64,000 nucleotides of DNA from Enterococcus sp. BWB1-3 (GCF_016745275.1 NZ_JADOEP010000016.1:35011-99010); one strand, 5' to 3'. Positions 6,927 to 18,441 are shown, counted from the stretch's first letter. Notes: generated from the sequence alone by a model not told the origin. Made by a program: numbers and translations.

Positions 6927-8603
6927 TTATTCTTCGATATATGTCCACTTGTAGTCATATTGTGCACCGGCTGCGTGAGCGACCACACCTTTGACTTTCG
7001 CACTGCGCATATGTGCTTCTGCCTTTTGATAAAGTGGAATCACACCCATGTGATCCATCAGAACTTTTTCAGCATCAACCATATCATCCCAACGCGCTTC
7101 AGTATCTGCTGCATGCGTCACACTGGCAGCTTCAATCAGCTTGTCATATTCTTTATTAGAGTAATGTCCTCTGTTGTAAGAATTACCTGTTACGAACAGA
7201 TCCAAGAAACTACTTGGGTCTGCATAGTCAGCACCCCAGCCGCCCATGATTGCTTCAAATTCGCCATTGTTCCCTCTGTCCAAACGAACAGAGAAGGGGA
7301 CAGGCGTAACTGTTACATTCAAGCCGTCCAATGTATCATTTAAAGCACCTTGAATGTATTCAGTTAATTTCTTCGTAGAGTCAGTATCGTCATGCACAAT
7401 ATCCATATCAAGTGTTTCAATACCTAATTCTTTTTTCGCTTTTTCCCAGTACTCTTTGGCTTTATCTGCATCATGAGTAAGAACATTTTCATTTTCCTCT
7501 GCAAAGTCTTTATTGTCAGATGGTGAGAATGACAATTCTGCCGGTACCAGACCTTTAGAAATTACTGAGCCATCACCTAGAATTTTATTCACTAAAGCAT
7601 CTCTGTCAATAGCATAAGAAATTGCTTTACGCAGATTTTCATTATGATAAGGAGAGTCTGCATCACGCTGATTCAGCTCCATATAAGTTGTGCGTCCGTC
7701 CTTTTGACTGACAAACTCTGGGTCATTGGACATTTGCTGTGCAAGCTCGCCATTCAAAATAACGTCATCTGCCTGACCGTCCTGAAACAGATTCAATGAA
7801 GTCGGTGCTTCTTTTACAACATCCACATTGATTTTATCCAATTGAACAGTATCTTTATCCCAATATTCTTCATTTTTTGTATAAGACCAATTTGTATCTG
7901 TTCCCGGTCCGTCAAAATCAGTCAAGGTAAACGGTCCGTTGTAAACTGCTTTATCACTGTCTGATGCATATTCTTTACCAAACTCTTCAACCACAGATTG
8001 CCTTTGCGGGAAAAATGATGGGAAGGCCAGCAGATAATCAAAATAAGCTGTTGGTTTTTCCAATGTAATTTCCAATTCATAATCGCTGGTTGCCTTAATT
8101 CCTAACTCATCCAGCTCTTTTTCTCCGGCACTGATCGCCGCTCCATTTTTTACTACTTCAAACAGATATGCGTATTCTGAAGCTGTTTCAGGATTTACTG
8201 TTCTTTGCCAAGCAAAAACATAATCTGCTGCAACAACTGGCTCACCGTCTGACCATTTTGCATCTTCACGCAAATTTAACGTATAAGTTAAATTATCATC
8301 ACTAATTTCTGCAAATTCCACTGCTCCTGCCGGCTGTGGTTTGCTGTTTTCATCTAAGCGATATAGCCCTTCATAAACATTGTTCAATGCAGAAAAACTA
8401 ATCGTATCCGTTGCTGCAGATAAATCTGCGCTTGGCATTTCCTGCTGTACAACGACTCTAAACAGCTGTTCTCCGGAAGCAGATCCTGAACTGGAACTTC
8501 CTCCGCTTGTATCTGTTCCCCCGCTATTTGAACCACAGGCCGCTAAAACCAGTGTAGATAAAAGAAGAATGCTTGTTATTTTCTTTGCGCTGCTTTTTTT
8601 CAT
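6927..8603 (-). CDS. oligopeptide ABC transporter substrate-binding lipoprotein (OppA family), copy 1
   Basis: Extracellular lipid-anchored peptide receptor (SBP_bac_5 family) of 558 aa. The signal peptide ends in the lipobox LAAC (Cys23), then a Ser/Gly-rich linker. Family features include the N-terminal ALNNVYEGLYRLD segment and the GPFTLTDFD and RKAISYAIDRDAL motifs. The start is set at the ATG at 8603, which has GGGGAG upstream; the open frame to 8639 lacks one. It is a solitary gene: no permease or ATPase is adjacent, so it must use transporter subunits encoded elsewhere. It is clearly paralogous to the gene at 16762-18441. In a ComRS-carrying cell, Opp receptors are candidates for pheromone import, but that link is inference. 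Confidence 0.95.
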   Translation of the reverse strand: MKKSSAKKITSILLLSTLVLAACGSNSGGTDTSGGSSSSGSASGEQLFRVVVQQEMPSADLSAATDTISFSALNNVYEGLYRLDENSKPQPAGAVEFAEISDDNLTYTLNLREDAKWSDGEPVVAADYVFAWQRTVNPETASEYAYLFEVVKNGAAISAGEKELDELGIKATSDYELEITLEKPTAYFDYLLAFPSFFPQRQSVVEEFGKEYASDSDKAVYNGPFTLTDFDGPGTDTNWSYTKNEEYWDKDTVQLDKINVDVVKEAPTSLNLFQDGQADDVILNGELAQQMSNDPEFVSQKDGRTTYMELNQRDADSPYHNENLRKAISYAIDRDALVNKILGDGSVISKGLVPAELSFSPSDNKDFAEENENVLTHDADKAKEYWEKAKKELGIETLDMDIVHDDTDSTKKLTEYIQGALNDTLDGLNVTVTPVPFSVRLDRGNNGEFEAIMGGWGADYADPSSFLDLFVTGNSYNRGHYSNKEYDKLIEAASVTHAADTEARWDDMVDAEKVLMDHMGVIPLYQKAEAHMRSAKVKGVVAHAAGAQYDYKWTYIEE

Positions 8604-8722
8604 CGTTTTCTCCCCAATGCACCATATTTTTATTACCAATTTATAATTTTTAGAATATTCATATAATACTAAAAAAGGGAAGCCAAAGCAATCTTTTTAG
8701 CCCAATTTATGGATGAAAACTG

Positions 8723-8768
8723 AGAAAAGACACGTGATCATCCTAAAATGAACAAACGTGTCTTTTCT
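8723..8768. terminator. terminator after msrB, probably bidirectional
   Basis: A perfect 13-bp stem (AGAAAAGACACGT, 8724-8735 region, with ACGTGTCTTTTCT, 8756-8768). It lies just downstream of msrB on the minus strand and upstream of the oppA-type gene. Confidence 0.82.
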
Positions 8769-8810
8769 ATTTGGAATATATATGATATACATACTTTTCT
8801 AAATGAATTG

Positions 8811-9245
8811 TCAAACGAACAAATCCTTATATTCCCCATATCCTTCTTTTTCCAGATCTTCTACAGGGATAAATTTCATAGCTGCTGAATTAATACAGTA
8901 GCGCAAACCGCCTTTGTCCAATGGTCCATCAGTAAATACATGACCTAAATGAGAATCAGCCTCTGTACTCCTCACTTCCACCCGATGCATTTCATGTGAA
9001 AAATCGGCATTCTCTTTTACGCCTCTCTTTTTTATCGGTTGAGTAAACGCAGGCCACCCGCACCCGGCATCGTATTTATCTTTGGAGCTGAATAGAGGTT
9101 CACCGCTGACTACATCCACATAAATTCCTTCTTTGTAGAAATCATCATATTCACCGCTGAACGGACGTTCAGTCGCATTTTCCTGTGTCACTGCATACTG
9201 CATATCAGTCAGTTTCTCTCTAAGTTCGTCTTTAGATGGTTTCAT
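8811..9245 (-). CDS. msrB: peptide-methionine (R)-S-oxide reductase
   Basis: Repairs methionine-R-sulfoxide in oxidised proteins using thioredoxin. 144 aa from the ATG at 9245, which has AGAGGAG 9 nt upstream; the frame is open to 9368 but the extra residues do not look like MsrB. Family motifs: CGWPAF, the [15 protein letters not shown] segment, and the catalytic Cys in [11 protein letters not shown]. The zinc-binding CxxC pairs seen in some MsrB proteins are absent, as is common in Lactobacillales. The gene has its own terminator and is not fused to msrA. Confidence 0.96.
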   Translation of the reverse strand: MKPSKDELREKLTDMQYAVTQENATERPFSGEYDDFYKEGIYVDVVSGEPLFSSKDKYDAGCGWPAFTQPIKKRGVKENADFSHEMHRVEVRSTEADSHLGHVFTDGPLDKGGLRYCINSAAMKFIPVEDLEKEGYGEYKDLFV

Positions 9246-9549
9246 ACAGATTGCTCCTCTCTTTGTTTTTATAGTATCACTCCTGCCTTGATTGAAAAAA
9301 TAAGAAGGCTTATAAAATGAATTTCCTAATGTCATATATAAACACAGGAAGTGCAACTTCTTTTTCACTTAACTGTTTTGACCTACTCACTTCCAAACTT
9401 TATTGAAAGCTGCTGCAAGATAAACCATTCTTTCTCAGAGACCTGTTCAATTTTTACTGAATAAATAATGGTAAGAAGTTATTACATCCTAAGGAACCTT
9501 CTGTAAAAGCTCAATCATGGATAGATATCAGCTTGGACAATTCCAGCTT
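9246..9549. other. intergenic gap between msrB and maf
   Basis: No ORF with a ribosome site and no structured element that I can see. It should contain the msrB promoter on the minus strand. Confidence 0.5.
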
Positions 9550-10119
9550 TCATTCTTTACGATAATTAAACTCTGTTTCCAGCAGTCTAGCCAGACCCGC
9601 AATCGGCAGTCCCATGATTGAATAGTAATCTCCTTTTATTTCTTTGACAAACAATGCTCCCTGCTCCTGAATTCCGTACGCTCCTGCTTTATCCTTATAT
9701 TCATCTACATCCAGGTAACGATTAATTTCTTCATCTGATAAATCATAAAACACCACTTCCGCAGGTACAAGAAGTGAAGAAACATGGTTGTCTGCCATGA
9801 TAAAGACAGAAGTGTAAACAAGATGCTTTCTGCCGCTCAGCTTTCTCAATACTTGGAACCCATGCTCCCGAGAGACTGGTTTTCCAATAATTTCATCATC
9901 AATGGTCACAATTGTATCGCAGCCGATAACCAGCGTTTCCGGATTCTCTTGAGTAATATACCGAGCTTTTTTTTCTGCCATTGTTTCCACATATTGAACG
10001 GGTGTCATCCCTTTTGGTACTTCTTCATTGATATCAGCAGCCAGCACAGTGAACTCATCTACAATTCGCTTAAGCAGTTCCTGTCTGCGCGGAGACTGGG
10101 AAGCTAAAATAATCTTCAT
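9550..10119 (-). CDS. maf: Maf-family nucleoside-triphosphate pyrophosphatase
   Basis: Hydrolyses non-canonical or modified nucleoside triphosphates; overproduction of the B. subtilis homologue blocks septation. 189 aa, normal for the family. Signature motifs: [13 protein letters not shown] at the N-terminus, AEKKARYI, the substrate-pocket segment [15 protein letters not shown], and the C-terminal [20 protein letters not shown] precedes the ATG. It is the last gene after mutL (19-nt gap), so it likely belongs to the ymcA-mutS-mutL-maf transcript. Confidence 0.95.
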   Translation of the reverse strand: MKIILASQSPRRQELLKRIVDEFTVLAADINEEVPKGMTPVQYVETMAEKKARYITQENPETLVIGCDTIVTIDDEIIGKPVSREHGFQVLRKLSGRKHLVYTSVFIMADNHVSSLLVPAEVVFYDLSDEEINRYLDVDEYKDKAGAYGIQEQGALFVKEIKGDYYSIMGLPIAGLARLLETEFNYRKE

Positions 10120-10138
10120 GTATTTCCTTCTTTCCAGA

Positions 10139-12241
10139 TCAGTGCGGATCTTGAATTCGTTTAAACATTTTTTCCATATCTGAATTAGTAAAGTGGATTA
10201 ACACCGGACGTCCGTGAGGGCAGTTGAAGGGATTGGCACACTCCGCCAAATCCTCCAATAAAATCCGAGCCTGCTGATCGTTTAGATAATGATTAGCTTT
10301 AATTGAACGTTTGCAGCTCATCATAATAGCAGTAGCCTCACGGAATTTTTTTACACTGACCTGACCGGTAATCAGAAGCATATCGATCATTTCACGAATA
10401 ATCACTTCCTCTTCTCCACCTGGGTACCAGGTAGGATGCGCTCTGACAATAAAACTGTTTTGTCCAAATTCTTCCAGAAAAATCCCGACACTCTCCAGTT
10501 TTTCCTTTTGCTCACTAATCTTAATTGCATCACTGTTGGGATAATCCAACACAATAGGCACCAAAAGTTCCTGAAGATCATCAGATACTTCCCCGATTTT
10601 TTCCCGAAAGTATTCGTATTTAATTCGTTCCTGAGCAGCGTGCTGATCAACGATATACAGCCCTTCTTTGCTCTGCGCAAAGAGGTAGGTTCCATGCATC
10701 TGTCCAAAATACTCCAGCTCGGGAAAACGCTCCGTCTTCTTCTCCTGCTCAAGCCGTTCAACAGTTCGATTCAGCTCTTTTAGATTCTCTTTGCTGGACA
10801 TCTCAAAATCAGGGTGATTTCGAGCCTCCTCTTCAAGAGCAGAAAAATCTATTACAGGCTCTTGTGACAGCTCATTTGAAGATTCGGCTGGCAGTGCTGT
10901 TTCATGCTGCTCACGTTCAAGAAATTCTCCTCCTGCAGGTTGATTAGTTGAATAATCAGCTTGTTTTTCTTCAATGATTGATTCTGGCTGTTCACAGCGC
11001 ATAGGCTTTTGCTCTTGATAGGAATTATTTGAATCTGACGGTGCTGCCTGACTCGTCTCTTCGCTTTTGCCCTCTACAAAAAAACGACCTTCTACAGAAT
11101 CATATTGCAGGCTTCCAGGTTTGCGAACAGCTTCAGGTGTTGTCTTCACATCAGCTGTTTCTTCCACCAAAGGGATTTCCATTTGTTCGACTCGCTCCTG
11201 CTGCTCTGCTTTTTTCTTAAAATTAAGATTTGCAGCAGCATTTGGAATCAGCTGTTCCTGACTCAGTGCTTCTCCTATTGCTTCACTAATCAATGCCATT
11301 AATTCTTTCTCTTTACTCAATCGAACTTCCTGCTTTGTCGGATGAACATTTACATCTACCAGAAGCGGGTCCATGGTTACTTCCAAAACAGCGATCGGAA
11401 AGCGGCCGACCATCAGCTTTGAGCCATAGCCATTAATAATTGCCTTATTCAGCATAAAATTTTTGATATAGCGGCCATTAATAATCGTTGAAAGGTAATT
11501 CCTGCCGGCTCTTGTAACTTCCGGCAGTGAAATATAGCCATTTACTTCAAAGTCCAAGTCTTTCCCCTGAATTTTCAGCATTTTTTTAGCTGTACCGATT
11601 CCGTAAATTCCGGCAATCGTTTGTTTTAGATCTCCTGTTCCAGCAGTACTCATCATTTTGTTGCCGTCATGAACCACGCGAAATGCGATATCAGGATGGC
11701 TTAATGCCAGACGATTGACAATGTCACCGACCGTAGCTAATTCTGTCTGGATAGTTTTTACATATTTCAATCGGGCAGGTGTATTGAAAAAGAGGTTTTC
11801 CACTGTAATCTTTGTCCCTTTGCGTAAGGCTCCCGGACGATGCTCTTCCAGTTTACCACCAACAAATTTGGCGAAGCTTCCCTCTTCTTCCTCACTGACT
11901 GCTGTTTCAATTGTCAGCTCGGAAACAGAGGCAATACTCGGCAGGGCTTCCCCTCGAAACCCAAGGCTTCGAATCCTAAACAGATCATCTCTTGTGTGAA
12001 TCTTACTTGTTGCATGGCGTTTAAACGCATTTATCACGTCATCTTTTGCAATACCATCACCGTTATCAATCACCTGGATAGTCTTCAGTCCAGCTTCTTC
12101 AATAAAAATATCAATCTGTGTGCTGCCGGCATCTATAGCATTTTCAACCAGCTCTTTCACAACCGAAGCAGGACGTTCCACCACTTCACCAGCAGCAATT
12201 TGATTGGCCAGTTGTTCCGATAGCTCTTTGATTTTTCCCAT
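10139..12241 (-). CDS. mutL: DNA mismatch repair protein MutL
   Basis: GHKL-type ATPase that couples MutS mismatch recognition to repair. 700 aa. The N-terminal ATPase has the motifs [17 protein letters not shown] and [14 protein letters not shown] (residues 30-110). A long, poorly conserved linker (about residues 345-500) is rich in Gln, Glu and Ser. The C-terminal dimerisation domain has the [11 protein letters not shown] motif, as expected in a Gram-positive endonuclease-type MutL. AAGGAGG lies 11 nt before the ATG. It is separated from mutS by 29 nt. Confidence 0.97.
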   Translation of the reverse strand: MGKIKELSEQLANQIAAGEVVERPASVVKELVENAIDAGSTQIDIFIEEAGLKTIQVIDNGDGIAKDDVINAFKRHATSKIHTRDDLFRIRSLGFRGEALPSIASVSELTIETAVSEEEEGSFAKFVGGKLEEHRPGALRKGTKITVENLFFNTPARLKYVKTIQTELATVGDIVNRLALSHPDIAFRVVHDGNKMMSTAGTGDLKQTIAGIYGIGTAKKMLKIQGKDLDFEVNGYISLPEVTRAGRNYLSTIINGRYIKNFMLNKAIINGYGSKLMVGRFPIAVLEVTMDPLLVDVNVHPTKQEVRLSKEKELMALISEAIGEALSQEQLIPNAAANLNFKKKAEQQERVEQMEIPLVEETADVKTTPEAVRKPGSLQYDSVEGRFFVEGKSEETSQAAPSDSNNSYQEQKPMRCEQPESIIEEKQADYSTNQPAGGEFLEREQHETALPAESSNELSQEPVIDFSALEEEARNHPDFEMSSKENLKELNRTVERLEQEKKTERFPELEYFGQMHGTYLFAQSKEGLYIVDQHAAQERIKYEYFREKIGEVSDDLQELLVPIVLDYPNSDAIKISEQKEKLESVGIFLEEFGQNSFIVRAHPTWYPGGEEEVIIREMIDMLLITGQVSVKKFREATAIMMSCKRSIKANHYLNDQQARILLEDLAECANPFNCPHGRPVLIHFTNSDMEKMFKRIQDPH

Positions 12242-12270
12242 TTGTTGTGTTGCCTCCTTTTTGTGGAGAT

Positions 12271-14838
12271 TTAAATTCTTTTCTGTAAATCATAGAGAAT
12301 GTTTAATGCATCCATTGGTGTCATTTCCAACAAATTCATTCTCTTCAAGGTATCAATAACACTCAATTCATCCGTGGACACTTCCTTAAACAAGGAGAGC
12401 TGTTCTGTTTCTTCATCTACTGCAGAAATCTTGGCTTCCGTAGGACTACCGGCTTCCTGAGATTCAAGTGCAGAAAGAATTGTTGCAGCTCTTTCCAAGA
12501 GGTCAATTGGCAATCCGGCAATTTTTGCCACGTGAATTCCATAGCTTTTGTCTGCCGGCCCCTCCATCATTTTATGGAGAAAAACGACTTCTCCATTTTT
12601 TTCCACTGCTCCTACATGAATATTTTTTAAACTGTCCAGAGAATCATCCAGCGCAGTTAACTCATGGTAATGAGTCGAAAAAAGTGTCTTAGCTTTTACT
12701 TTTTTATGAATATACTCAATAATCGCCTGTGCCAGGGCCATTCCATCATAGGTTGCTGTTCCTCGTCCCAATTCATCAAATAGAATCAGGCTGTCTGGTG
12801 TTGCATGGCGTAACGCTTGATTTGCTTCCATCATTTCTACCATAAACGTACTTTGTCCGGCAATCAAATCATCCGATGCACCGATACGAGTGAAAATCTG
12901 ATCAAAGATCGGCAGCTCCGCAGATTCAGCAGGAATAAAGCAGCCGATTTGTGCCATAACCACAGTTAACGCAAGCTGACGCATATACGTGCTTTTACCG
13001 GACATATTCGGACCAGTAATCAGCAGAATCAGGTCTTCAGAATTCATCTGAATGCTGTTTGGAATGTATTCCTGATGTCCCAACACCTTTTCAACAACGG
13101 GATGGCGGCCGTCTTTAATATTCAGTTTTCCATTTCCTGATTTCAATATCGGACGGATATACTGATAACGCTCGCTGACTGCAGCAAAAGCTTGAAGAAC
13201 ATCTACTGTACTGAGAGATTTTGCCAAACGCTGCAGCCGATCAATACTGCCTTTTACCTTCTCCCGCACTTCCAGAAACAGCTGATACTCTAAATCAACT
13301 GACTTCTCTTCTGCTTCCAAAATCAGTTTTTCCATTTCCTTTAATTCCGGAGTGATAAAGCGTTCTGCATTTGCCAATGTCTGTTTCCGCTCATATTTTC
13401 CCTCTTCCAGATTGCCTAGATTGGCTCTGGTTACTTCAATGTAATATCCAAATACTCGGTTAAAGCCGACTTTCAGCGTTTTAATTCCAGTCTCTTTGCG
13501 CTCTTTGGCTTCCAGTTCAGCCAGCCATTGTTTACCGTGCTTCATTGCATCACGATATTCATCTAGTTTTTCATTGTAACCGTCTTTGATCACATTTCCT
13601 TCGGTAATCTGCAACGGTGCTTCTTCCATGATTGATGTATCAATCAGTTCAACAAGATCCTCCACCGGATTCAGCTCCACTAAAAGATCGTTCCACTCGC
13701 CCTGATTAATGCCGACAATCAGCTCTCGAATCATCGGTACCTGTTCCAATGATGTTTTCAGCTGAATCAGATCCCGTCCGTTGATACTCCCAAACGCCAC
13801 TCGTCCGGCTAAACGCTCAAGATCATAGACTTTTGTCAATGCAGCCTGAAGATCTATCCGTTCAAAATAAGCAGTCAGTAAGGCCTGAACCATTTCCTGA
13901 CGTTTAACAATCTGCTTTTCCTGAATCAGCGGACGATCCAGCCATTGCTTCAGCAAACGACCGCCCATCGCTGTTTTCGTCTCATCCAGCAGCCATAAAA
14001 GAGTACCCTGTTTTTTCCCTGACCGAATCGAGCGGGTCAGCTCTAAATTGAATTTTGAGTAATAATCCATTTTCAAGAAATGATTTGGCTGATACTCAAC
14101 CGCCTGCTGAATATGCGACAGACTGCGTTTCTGAGTAATAGCCAGATAAGTCAGCAGCTTTAATGTAACATTAATTTCCAACGGTTCAGACAACGTACTG
14201 GTCAAAAAGCTGAACTCTGCATTCTCCTGACTTTCCAACTGTTCGGAAAAAATGATTGTTAAACGCTCCCTCAAAGCATGCGCAAGTGAATCAGGAATTT
14301 CACTTCCCAGCACAATCTCTTTTGTCTGCAAGGCCGCTGCTTCATTAATCACCTGTTCTTCATCGGTTAGCGTTGCACTTTTTAATTCGCCTGTTGACAG
14401 GTCCACATAAGCCAGACCATATTTCCCGCCTTCAGAAACAATTGCAGTCAAGTAGTTGTTATCTTTTGCTTCCAGCCCTTTACTTTCCATTACAGTTCCC
14501 GGTGTAACCAGCTGTACGACTTCTCGCTTCACCATTCCCTTGGTTGTTTTAGGATCTTCTACCTGTTCACAGATTGCTACTTTATAACCCATTTCCACCA
14601 GTGTATCAATATAGCCTTGCGCCGCATGATGAGGGACCCCGCACATTGGTATTGGATCATCTGCATTCCGGTTTCTGCTTGTCAGAGTCAGTTCCAGCAG
14701 TTGAGTAGCTTTTTCTGCATCTTCATAAAACATCTCATAGAAATCTCCAAGACGGTAAAAAAGAAAGGCATCCGGATATTGCCCTTTAATCGTCAGATAT
14801 TGGTCCATCATTGGTGTATTTTTTGTTTTTTGCGGCAA
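12271..14838 (-). CDS. mutS: DNA mismatch recognition ATPase MutS
   Basis: Binds mismatches and small loops to start repair. 855 aa. The N-terminal mismatch domain carries the Phe-X-Glu wedge (FYEMF in [13 protein letters not shown]). The C-terminal ATPase has Walker [10 protein letters not shown], Walker B DELGRGT and the [10 protein letters not shown] motif. The start is a TTG (14838) with AAGGA upstream, giving [11 protein letters not shown], which matches the usual enterococcal N-terminus. It lies 5 nt after the ymcA stop and 29 nt before mutL, so a single transcript is expected. Confidence 0.97.
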   Translation of the reverse strand: MPQKTKNTPMMDQYLTIKGQYPDAFLFYRLGDFYEMFYEDAEKATQLLELTLTSRNRNADDPIPMCGVPHHAAQGYIDTLVEMGYKVAICEQVEDPKTTKGMVKREVVQLVTPGTVMESKGLEAKDNNYLTAIVSEGGKYGLAYVDLSTGELKSATLTDEEQVINEAAALQTKEIVLGSEIPDSLAHALRERLTIIFSEQLESQENAEFSFLTSTLSEPLEINVTLKLLTYLAITQKRSLSHIQQAVEYQPNHFLKMDYYSKFNLELTRSIRSGKKQGTLLWLLDETKTAMGGRLLKQWLDRPLIQEKQIVKRQEMVQALLTAYFERIDLQAALTKVYDLERLAGRVAFGSINGRDLIQLKTSLEQVPMIRELIVGINQGEWNDLLVELNPVEDLVELIDTSIMEEAPLQITEGNVIKDGYNEKLDEYRDAMKHGKQWLAELEAKERKETGIKTLKVGFNRVFGYYIEVTRANLGNLEEGKYERKQTLANAERFITPELKEMEKLILEAEEKSVDLEYQLFLEVREKVKGSIDRLQRLAKSLSTVDVLQAFAAVSERYQYIRPILKSGNGKLNIKDGRHPVVEKVLGHQEYIPNSIQMNSEDLILLITGPNMSGKSTYMRQLALTVVMAQIGCFIPAESAELPIFDQIFTRIGASDDLIAGQSTFMVEMMEANQALRHATPDSLILFDELGRGTATYDGMALAQAIIEYIHKKVKAKTLFSTHYHELTALDDSLDSLKNIHVGAVEKNGEVVFLHKMMEGPADKSYGIHVAKIAGLPIDLLERAATILSALESQEAGSPTEAKISAVDEETEQLSLFKEVSTDELSVIDTLKRMNLLEMTPMDALNILYDLQKRI

Positions 14839-14843
14839 TGTAT

Positions 14844-15212
14844 TTATCCTTCTTTCTCTAATTGATCATTTATCCCACGCTGAATCATTGCTGTGATGTG
14901 CTGTAGAAGATCATTCGCTTCTTTCAGCTGTTCTCTGTAGGCAACTACCAGCGGATGTTCATCGAACTGAGCAGTTAGTTCATCCGCACGCTTCAATGCT
15001 TCCTGCTCTGCAACGGGCTTGCCATAATGGGCAAACTGAACTGCATCTTTCTGTGCTCGTTTAATTTCTTCCACCAGCTGAGCCAGTTTTTCATTGTTTT
15101 TCACTCTCTGTTCAATCCGTTTATATTGTTGAATTGTTTCATTCTGTTCAAGCAGCTCCAGTAATTTTTCCAGTTCTGCATCTATGTTTTCGTCTCCAAT
15201 GGAGTAGTCCAT
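14844..15212 (-). CDS. ymcA: YlbF/YmcA-family regulator (RicA-like)
   Basis: A 122-aa helical protein of the Com_YlbF family. In B. subtilis YmcA (RicA) forms a complex with YlbF and YaaT that adjusts RNase Y cleavage and affects competence, sporulation and biofilm. Here it is largely coiled coil ([37 protein letters not shown]). The ATG at 15212 has AAGGTGG 6 nt upstream; an in-frame TTG at 15230 is less likely. The B. subtilis ymcA gene also precedes mutS-mutL, supporting the assignment to YmcA rather than YlbF. RNase Y itself is encoded at 18776-20332. Confidence 0.8.
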   Translation of the reverse strand: MDYSIGDENIDAELEKLLELLEQNETIQQYKRIEQRVKNNEKLAQLVEEIKRAQKDAVQFAHYGKPVAEQEALKRADELTAQFDEHPLVVAYREQLKEANDLLQHITAMIQRGINDQLEKEG

Positions 15213-15483
15213 ATTATCCACCTTTATCAATTTGACTTTATCAAAATATGTATGTTTATTTTAACACATTCTGTTCTTTTGCCAAAATCTGTTTTCTATA
15301 TAAAAGGACAGCTTATCTATTTTTCTCTAGTTTCATTATAATGACTCATCCAGTTTTTTTGTGCAAAAAAACTTCAGTACTCTAATTATTGATCTCAAAT
15401 CAAATGGTTTGCTTATAAAAAGTTTTGCTATTGACGTTCGCTCTATTCTAAAGCAGTTTTGAAAGAAAAAGATTTGAAAGAAA

Positions 15484-15513
15484 AAGAGCGGGAATATATC
15501 TTCCCCCGCCCTT
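15484..15513 (-). terminator. Rho-independent terminator after ymdB
   Basis: Stem AAGAGCGGG with CCCGCCCTT (one mismatch), followed on the minus strand by TTTTTCTTTC, directly after the ymdB stop. Confidence 0.8.
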
Positions 15514-15518
15514 GTTTT

Positions 15519-16316
15519 CTACTCTCTGAATGGACGATCTTCGCTGACCTGAATCAGCTGTATGTCCTTAGCCAAACCTGTCTGATCATCCAGCTCAATA
15601 AAGCAGGCGGATAAAATACTCCGACCTTTATCAATTACCTCAAACCGTTGAGGCAATGCCGTCAAAAATTTTTCAAGTATATTGTCCCGCTTCATTCCTA
15701 AAATTCCATCATATGGGCCTGTCATGCCGACATCACTCAAATAAGCTGTTCCTTTTGGTAAAATGCGCGCATCATTTGTCTGGACATGAGTATGCGTTCC
15801 GATTACAGCACTGACTCTTCCGTCTAAAAACCAGCCCATTGCCTGCTTTTCACTGGTTGTTTCACCATGGAAATCCACAAAAATCAGAGGCGTTCGTTTT
15901 TGAGCTTCCTCAATCAGCTGTTCTGCTTTTCTAAATGGATCATCCAAATCAACCATAAACGAACGGGCTTGTAAATTAATAACAGCAAGTTCAATCTGGT
16001 TTACTTTCACATAGACAATCCCCTGACCAGGGGTTCCTTCTGGAAAATTTGCAGGGCGAATCATTTTCTTGGCATCATTGATAAATTCAAAGATGTCACG
16101 ATTATCCCAGCTGTGATTGCCTAACGTAACAACATCCACGCCATCCTGTAAAAATTTTTTATATATTTTGCCGGTGATTCCTCTGCCTGCAGCAGCATTT
16201 TCTCCATTAGCGATCGTTACTTGAGGCTGATATTTCTTTTTTAATTTAGGAAGAACTTCTGTAAGCGTCTCTCTCCCAAGAGAACCTACAACATCTCCTA
16301 TAAATAATATACGCAA
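15519..16316 (-). CDS. ymdB: YmdB-type metallophosphoesterase (TIGR00282 family)
   Basis: 265 aa. The B. subtilis homologue is a 2',3'-cyclic nucleotide phosphodiesterase that influences biofilm gene expression. Metal-binding motifs are in order: GDVVGSLGR at the N-terminus, NGENAAAGRGI, LGNHSWDN, VDFHGET and GTHTHVQTND. It starts at TTG 16316 with GAGG upstream. In many Firmicutes ymdB lies beside rny; here the second oppA copy separates them, which suggests an insertion or rearrangement. It ends in its own terminator. Confidence 0.95.
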   Translation of the reverse strand: MRILFIGDVVGSLGRETLTEVLPKLKKKYQPQVTIANGENAAAGRGITGKIYKKFLQDGVDVVTLGNHSWDNRDIFEFINDAKKMIRPANFPEGTPGQGIVYVKVNQIELAVINLQARSFMVDLDDPFRKAEQLIEEAQKRTPLIFVDFHGETTSEKQAMGWFLDGRVSAVIGTHTHVQTNDARILPKGTAYLSDVGMTGPYDGILGMKRDNILEKFLTALPQRFEVIDKGRSILSACFIELDDQTGLAKDIQLIQVSEDRPFRE

Positions 16317-16761
16317 ACCCTTTACCTCTTCTCTTTTATTCTTACTGTCTTATTATAGAGGTTTTTTTTCAGAATGGAAAGTTTCTCTCTTTGAAACCTT
16401 TATATGCAGACTGGGAAAAGCTGTTGCTTCTAAACAAATTTGATATTTTCTATAAGTCAGCATTTAGAAACTGCTTCTACAAACCTTGCTGCAAACCAAA
16501 CAGACCGGGATTTTGGTTTCCCGGTCTCACAGTTGCTTCTATATTCGATGAACTTATGACAGCTTTTGCTTGTCTCAAGTTGTCAGTCATACTTTTATCA
16601 GACTTTTCAGCGGAATGATGTACGTCCGATAATCAAATAAATTAGCGACAATCCATTTTAGAAAGAGAAGTGATTAATCGCAGAGAGACATTCCGCTCTG
16701 GGAAATACCTGAAACACTGTTTACTCGGCAGAGAGATGGAACATACTAATGTCACAGTCCT
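16317..16761. other. intergenic gap between ymdB and oppA copy 2
   Basis: No believable gene; a 75-codon plus-strand frame has no ribosome site. A hairpin with an 8-bp perfect stem (GACCGGGA 16503-16510, TCCCGGTC 16519-16526) may end the oppA transcript, but it lacks a T run. The ymdB promoter should lie near 16340-16370. Confidence 0.5.
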
Positions 16762-18441
16762 CTATTCTTCCATGTATGCCCATTTAAAGTCGTATTTTGC
16801 CCCAGTAGAGTGGTAATACAAATCTTTAATTTTAGGTGTACGTAAAAATACTTCTGCTTTTTGATAAATAGGGATAACACCCATATCATCCATAATTATT
16901 TTTTCTGCATTCAGATAATCTTGCCAGCGTGCTTCAGCAGTACTCAAATCTGTTGTTGCTGCTTTGTCAACCAGCTCATCATATTTTTTATTTGAATATT
17001 GTCCGCGGTTGTAAGAATTGTCTGTTACAAACAGATCCAGGAAGCTGCTTGGATCTGCATAATCTGCTCCCCAGCCGCTGACCGCAACGTCAAAATCACT
17101 TTTGCTCATACGATCCAGCCGAACAGAAAATGGTACTGGACTAACTGTGATGTTAATTCCCTCCAGCACCTCACCAAGAGAACCTTGCAGATATTCAGCC
17201 ATTTTCTTACCACCATCTGAATCGTCTACCAGCAGGTCGATATCCAAAGAATCAATCTTCAATTCTTTTTTAGCTTTTGTCCAGTAGTCCTTTGCTTTCT
17301 TCTCATCATAAACGACACTGTTTCCAGCTTCTTTGGAAAAATCTTTGTTTGTATCTGGATTTGTTGTCAGACCTTTAGGTACAAGTCCTTCAGCAGCTGT
17401 TGAGCCATTGGCCAAAATTTGTGTAACGAGTGCATCACGATTAATTGCGTAAGATAATGCTTTACGCAAGTTTGCATTTTTATATGGTGAATCTGTATCG
17501 ATTTGATTCAGCTCCAGATAAAAAGTAGATGCTCCTTCAAGTACTAGATAATCAGGATCTTCTTTCATCTGCATTGCCAGCTCTCCAGACAGCGGAACAG
17601 AATCAGCCTGTCCATCTTGATATAGATTCAAAGATGTTGGTGCTTCTTTTATTACATCTACAACGATTTTATCTAATTTCACTGTATCTTTGTCCCAATA
17701 CATGTCATTTTTAGTATAAGACCAGTTTGTATCTGTTCCCGGTCCATCAAAATCAGTTAGTGTAAACGGCCCGTTATAAACAGCACTTTCACTATTTGTT
17801 GTGTAGTCTTTCCCATATTTTTCAACAATATCCTGACGTTGAGGCAGGAATGAAGGGAAAGCCAAGAGATAATCAAAATAAGGTGTTGCTTTTTCCAAAG
17901 TGATTTCCAGCTCATAATCGCTGACTGCCTTGATTCCCAGTTCTTTCTTATCCATTTCACCTGCACTAATTTTTTCTGCATTTTTCACAGGTGCAAACAT
18001 ATGCGCATATTCTGATCCTGTATCCGGATCAACAGTTCTTTGCCATCCATAAACATAATTTTCTGCTGTTACAGGTTCGCCGTCTGTCCAGACTGCATCT
18101 TCACGCAGTTTAATTCTATAAATCAATCCATCTTCACTGACTTCTGCTTCTTCTGTTGCGCCGGCAGGTTGAGGATGATTGTCTTTATCCAAACGATAAA
18201 TACCCTCATAAACATTATTCAAAGCTACAAAACTAACTTCGTCCGTTGCAAGTGACGGATCTGCGCTTGGTATTTCCTGTCTTTCAACATAAGTGTAAAC
18301 CTGTTCTCCAGTCGAAGCATTGTTGCCGCTTCCGGCAGCATCGCTGTCACTTGTATTATTTCCAGTAGTTGTACATGCTGCAAATGCAAACACTAAAGCT
18401 GCTGCAGCAAAACCCAAAACAGCTTTTTTCTTGAATCCCAT
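16762..18441 (-). CDS. oligopeptide ABC transporter substrate-binding lipoprotein (OppA family), copy 2
   Basis: 559 aa, with a signal peptide and lipobox FAAC (Cys23). It is collinear with the copy at 6927-8603: both share ALNNVYEGxYRLDxxxxPQPAGA, the GPFTLTDFDGPGTDTNWSYT region (split here to note only the shared core GPFTLTDFD) and a C-terminus ending in YIEE or YMEE. The ATG at 18441 has GAGGAGG upstream. Again no permease or ATPase genes are adjacent. The two proteins probably differ in peptide preference while sharing one Opp translocator. Confidence 0.95.
   Translation of the reverse strand: MGFKKKAVLGFAAAALVFAFAACTTTGNNTSDSDAAGSGNNASTGEQVYTYVERQEIPSADPSLATDEVSFVALNNVYEGIYRLDKDNHPQPAGATEEAEVSEDGLIYRIKLREDAVWTDGEPVTAENYVYGWQRTVDPDTGSEYAHMFAPVKNAEKISAGEMDKKELGIKAVSDYELEITLEKATPYFDYLLAFPSFLPQRQDIVEKYGKDYTTNSESAVYNGPFTLTDFDGPGTDTNWSYTKNDMYWDKDTVKLDKIVVDVIKEAPTSLNLYQDGQADSVPLSGELAMQMKEDPDYLVLEGASTFYLELNQIDTDSPYKNANLRKALSYAINRDALVTQILANGSTAAEGLVPKGLTTNPDTNKDFSKEAGNSVVYDEKKAKDYWTKAKKELKIDSLDIDLLVDDSDGGKKMAEYLQGSLGEVLEGINITVSPVPFSVRLDRMSKSDFDVAVSGWGADYADPSSFLDLFVTDNSYNRGQYSNKKYDELVDKAATTDLSTAEARWQDYLNAEKIIMDDMGVIPIYQKAEVFLRTPKIKDLYYHSTGAKYDFKWAYMEE

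Noticed and set aside
16391..16618. 75-codon plus-strand frame
   Set aside because: No ribosome site; it spans the hairpin at 16503-16526 and looks like random coding.
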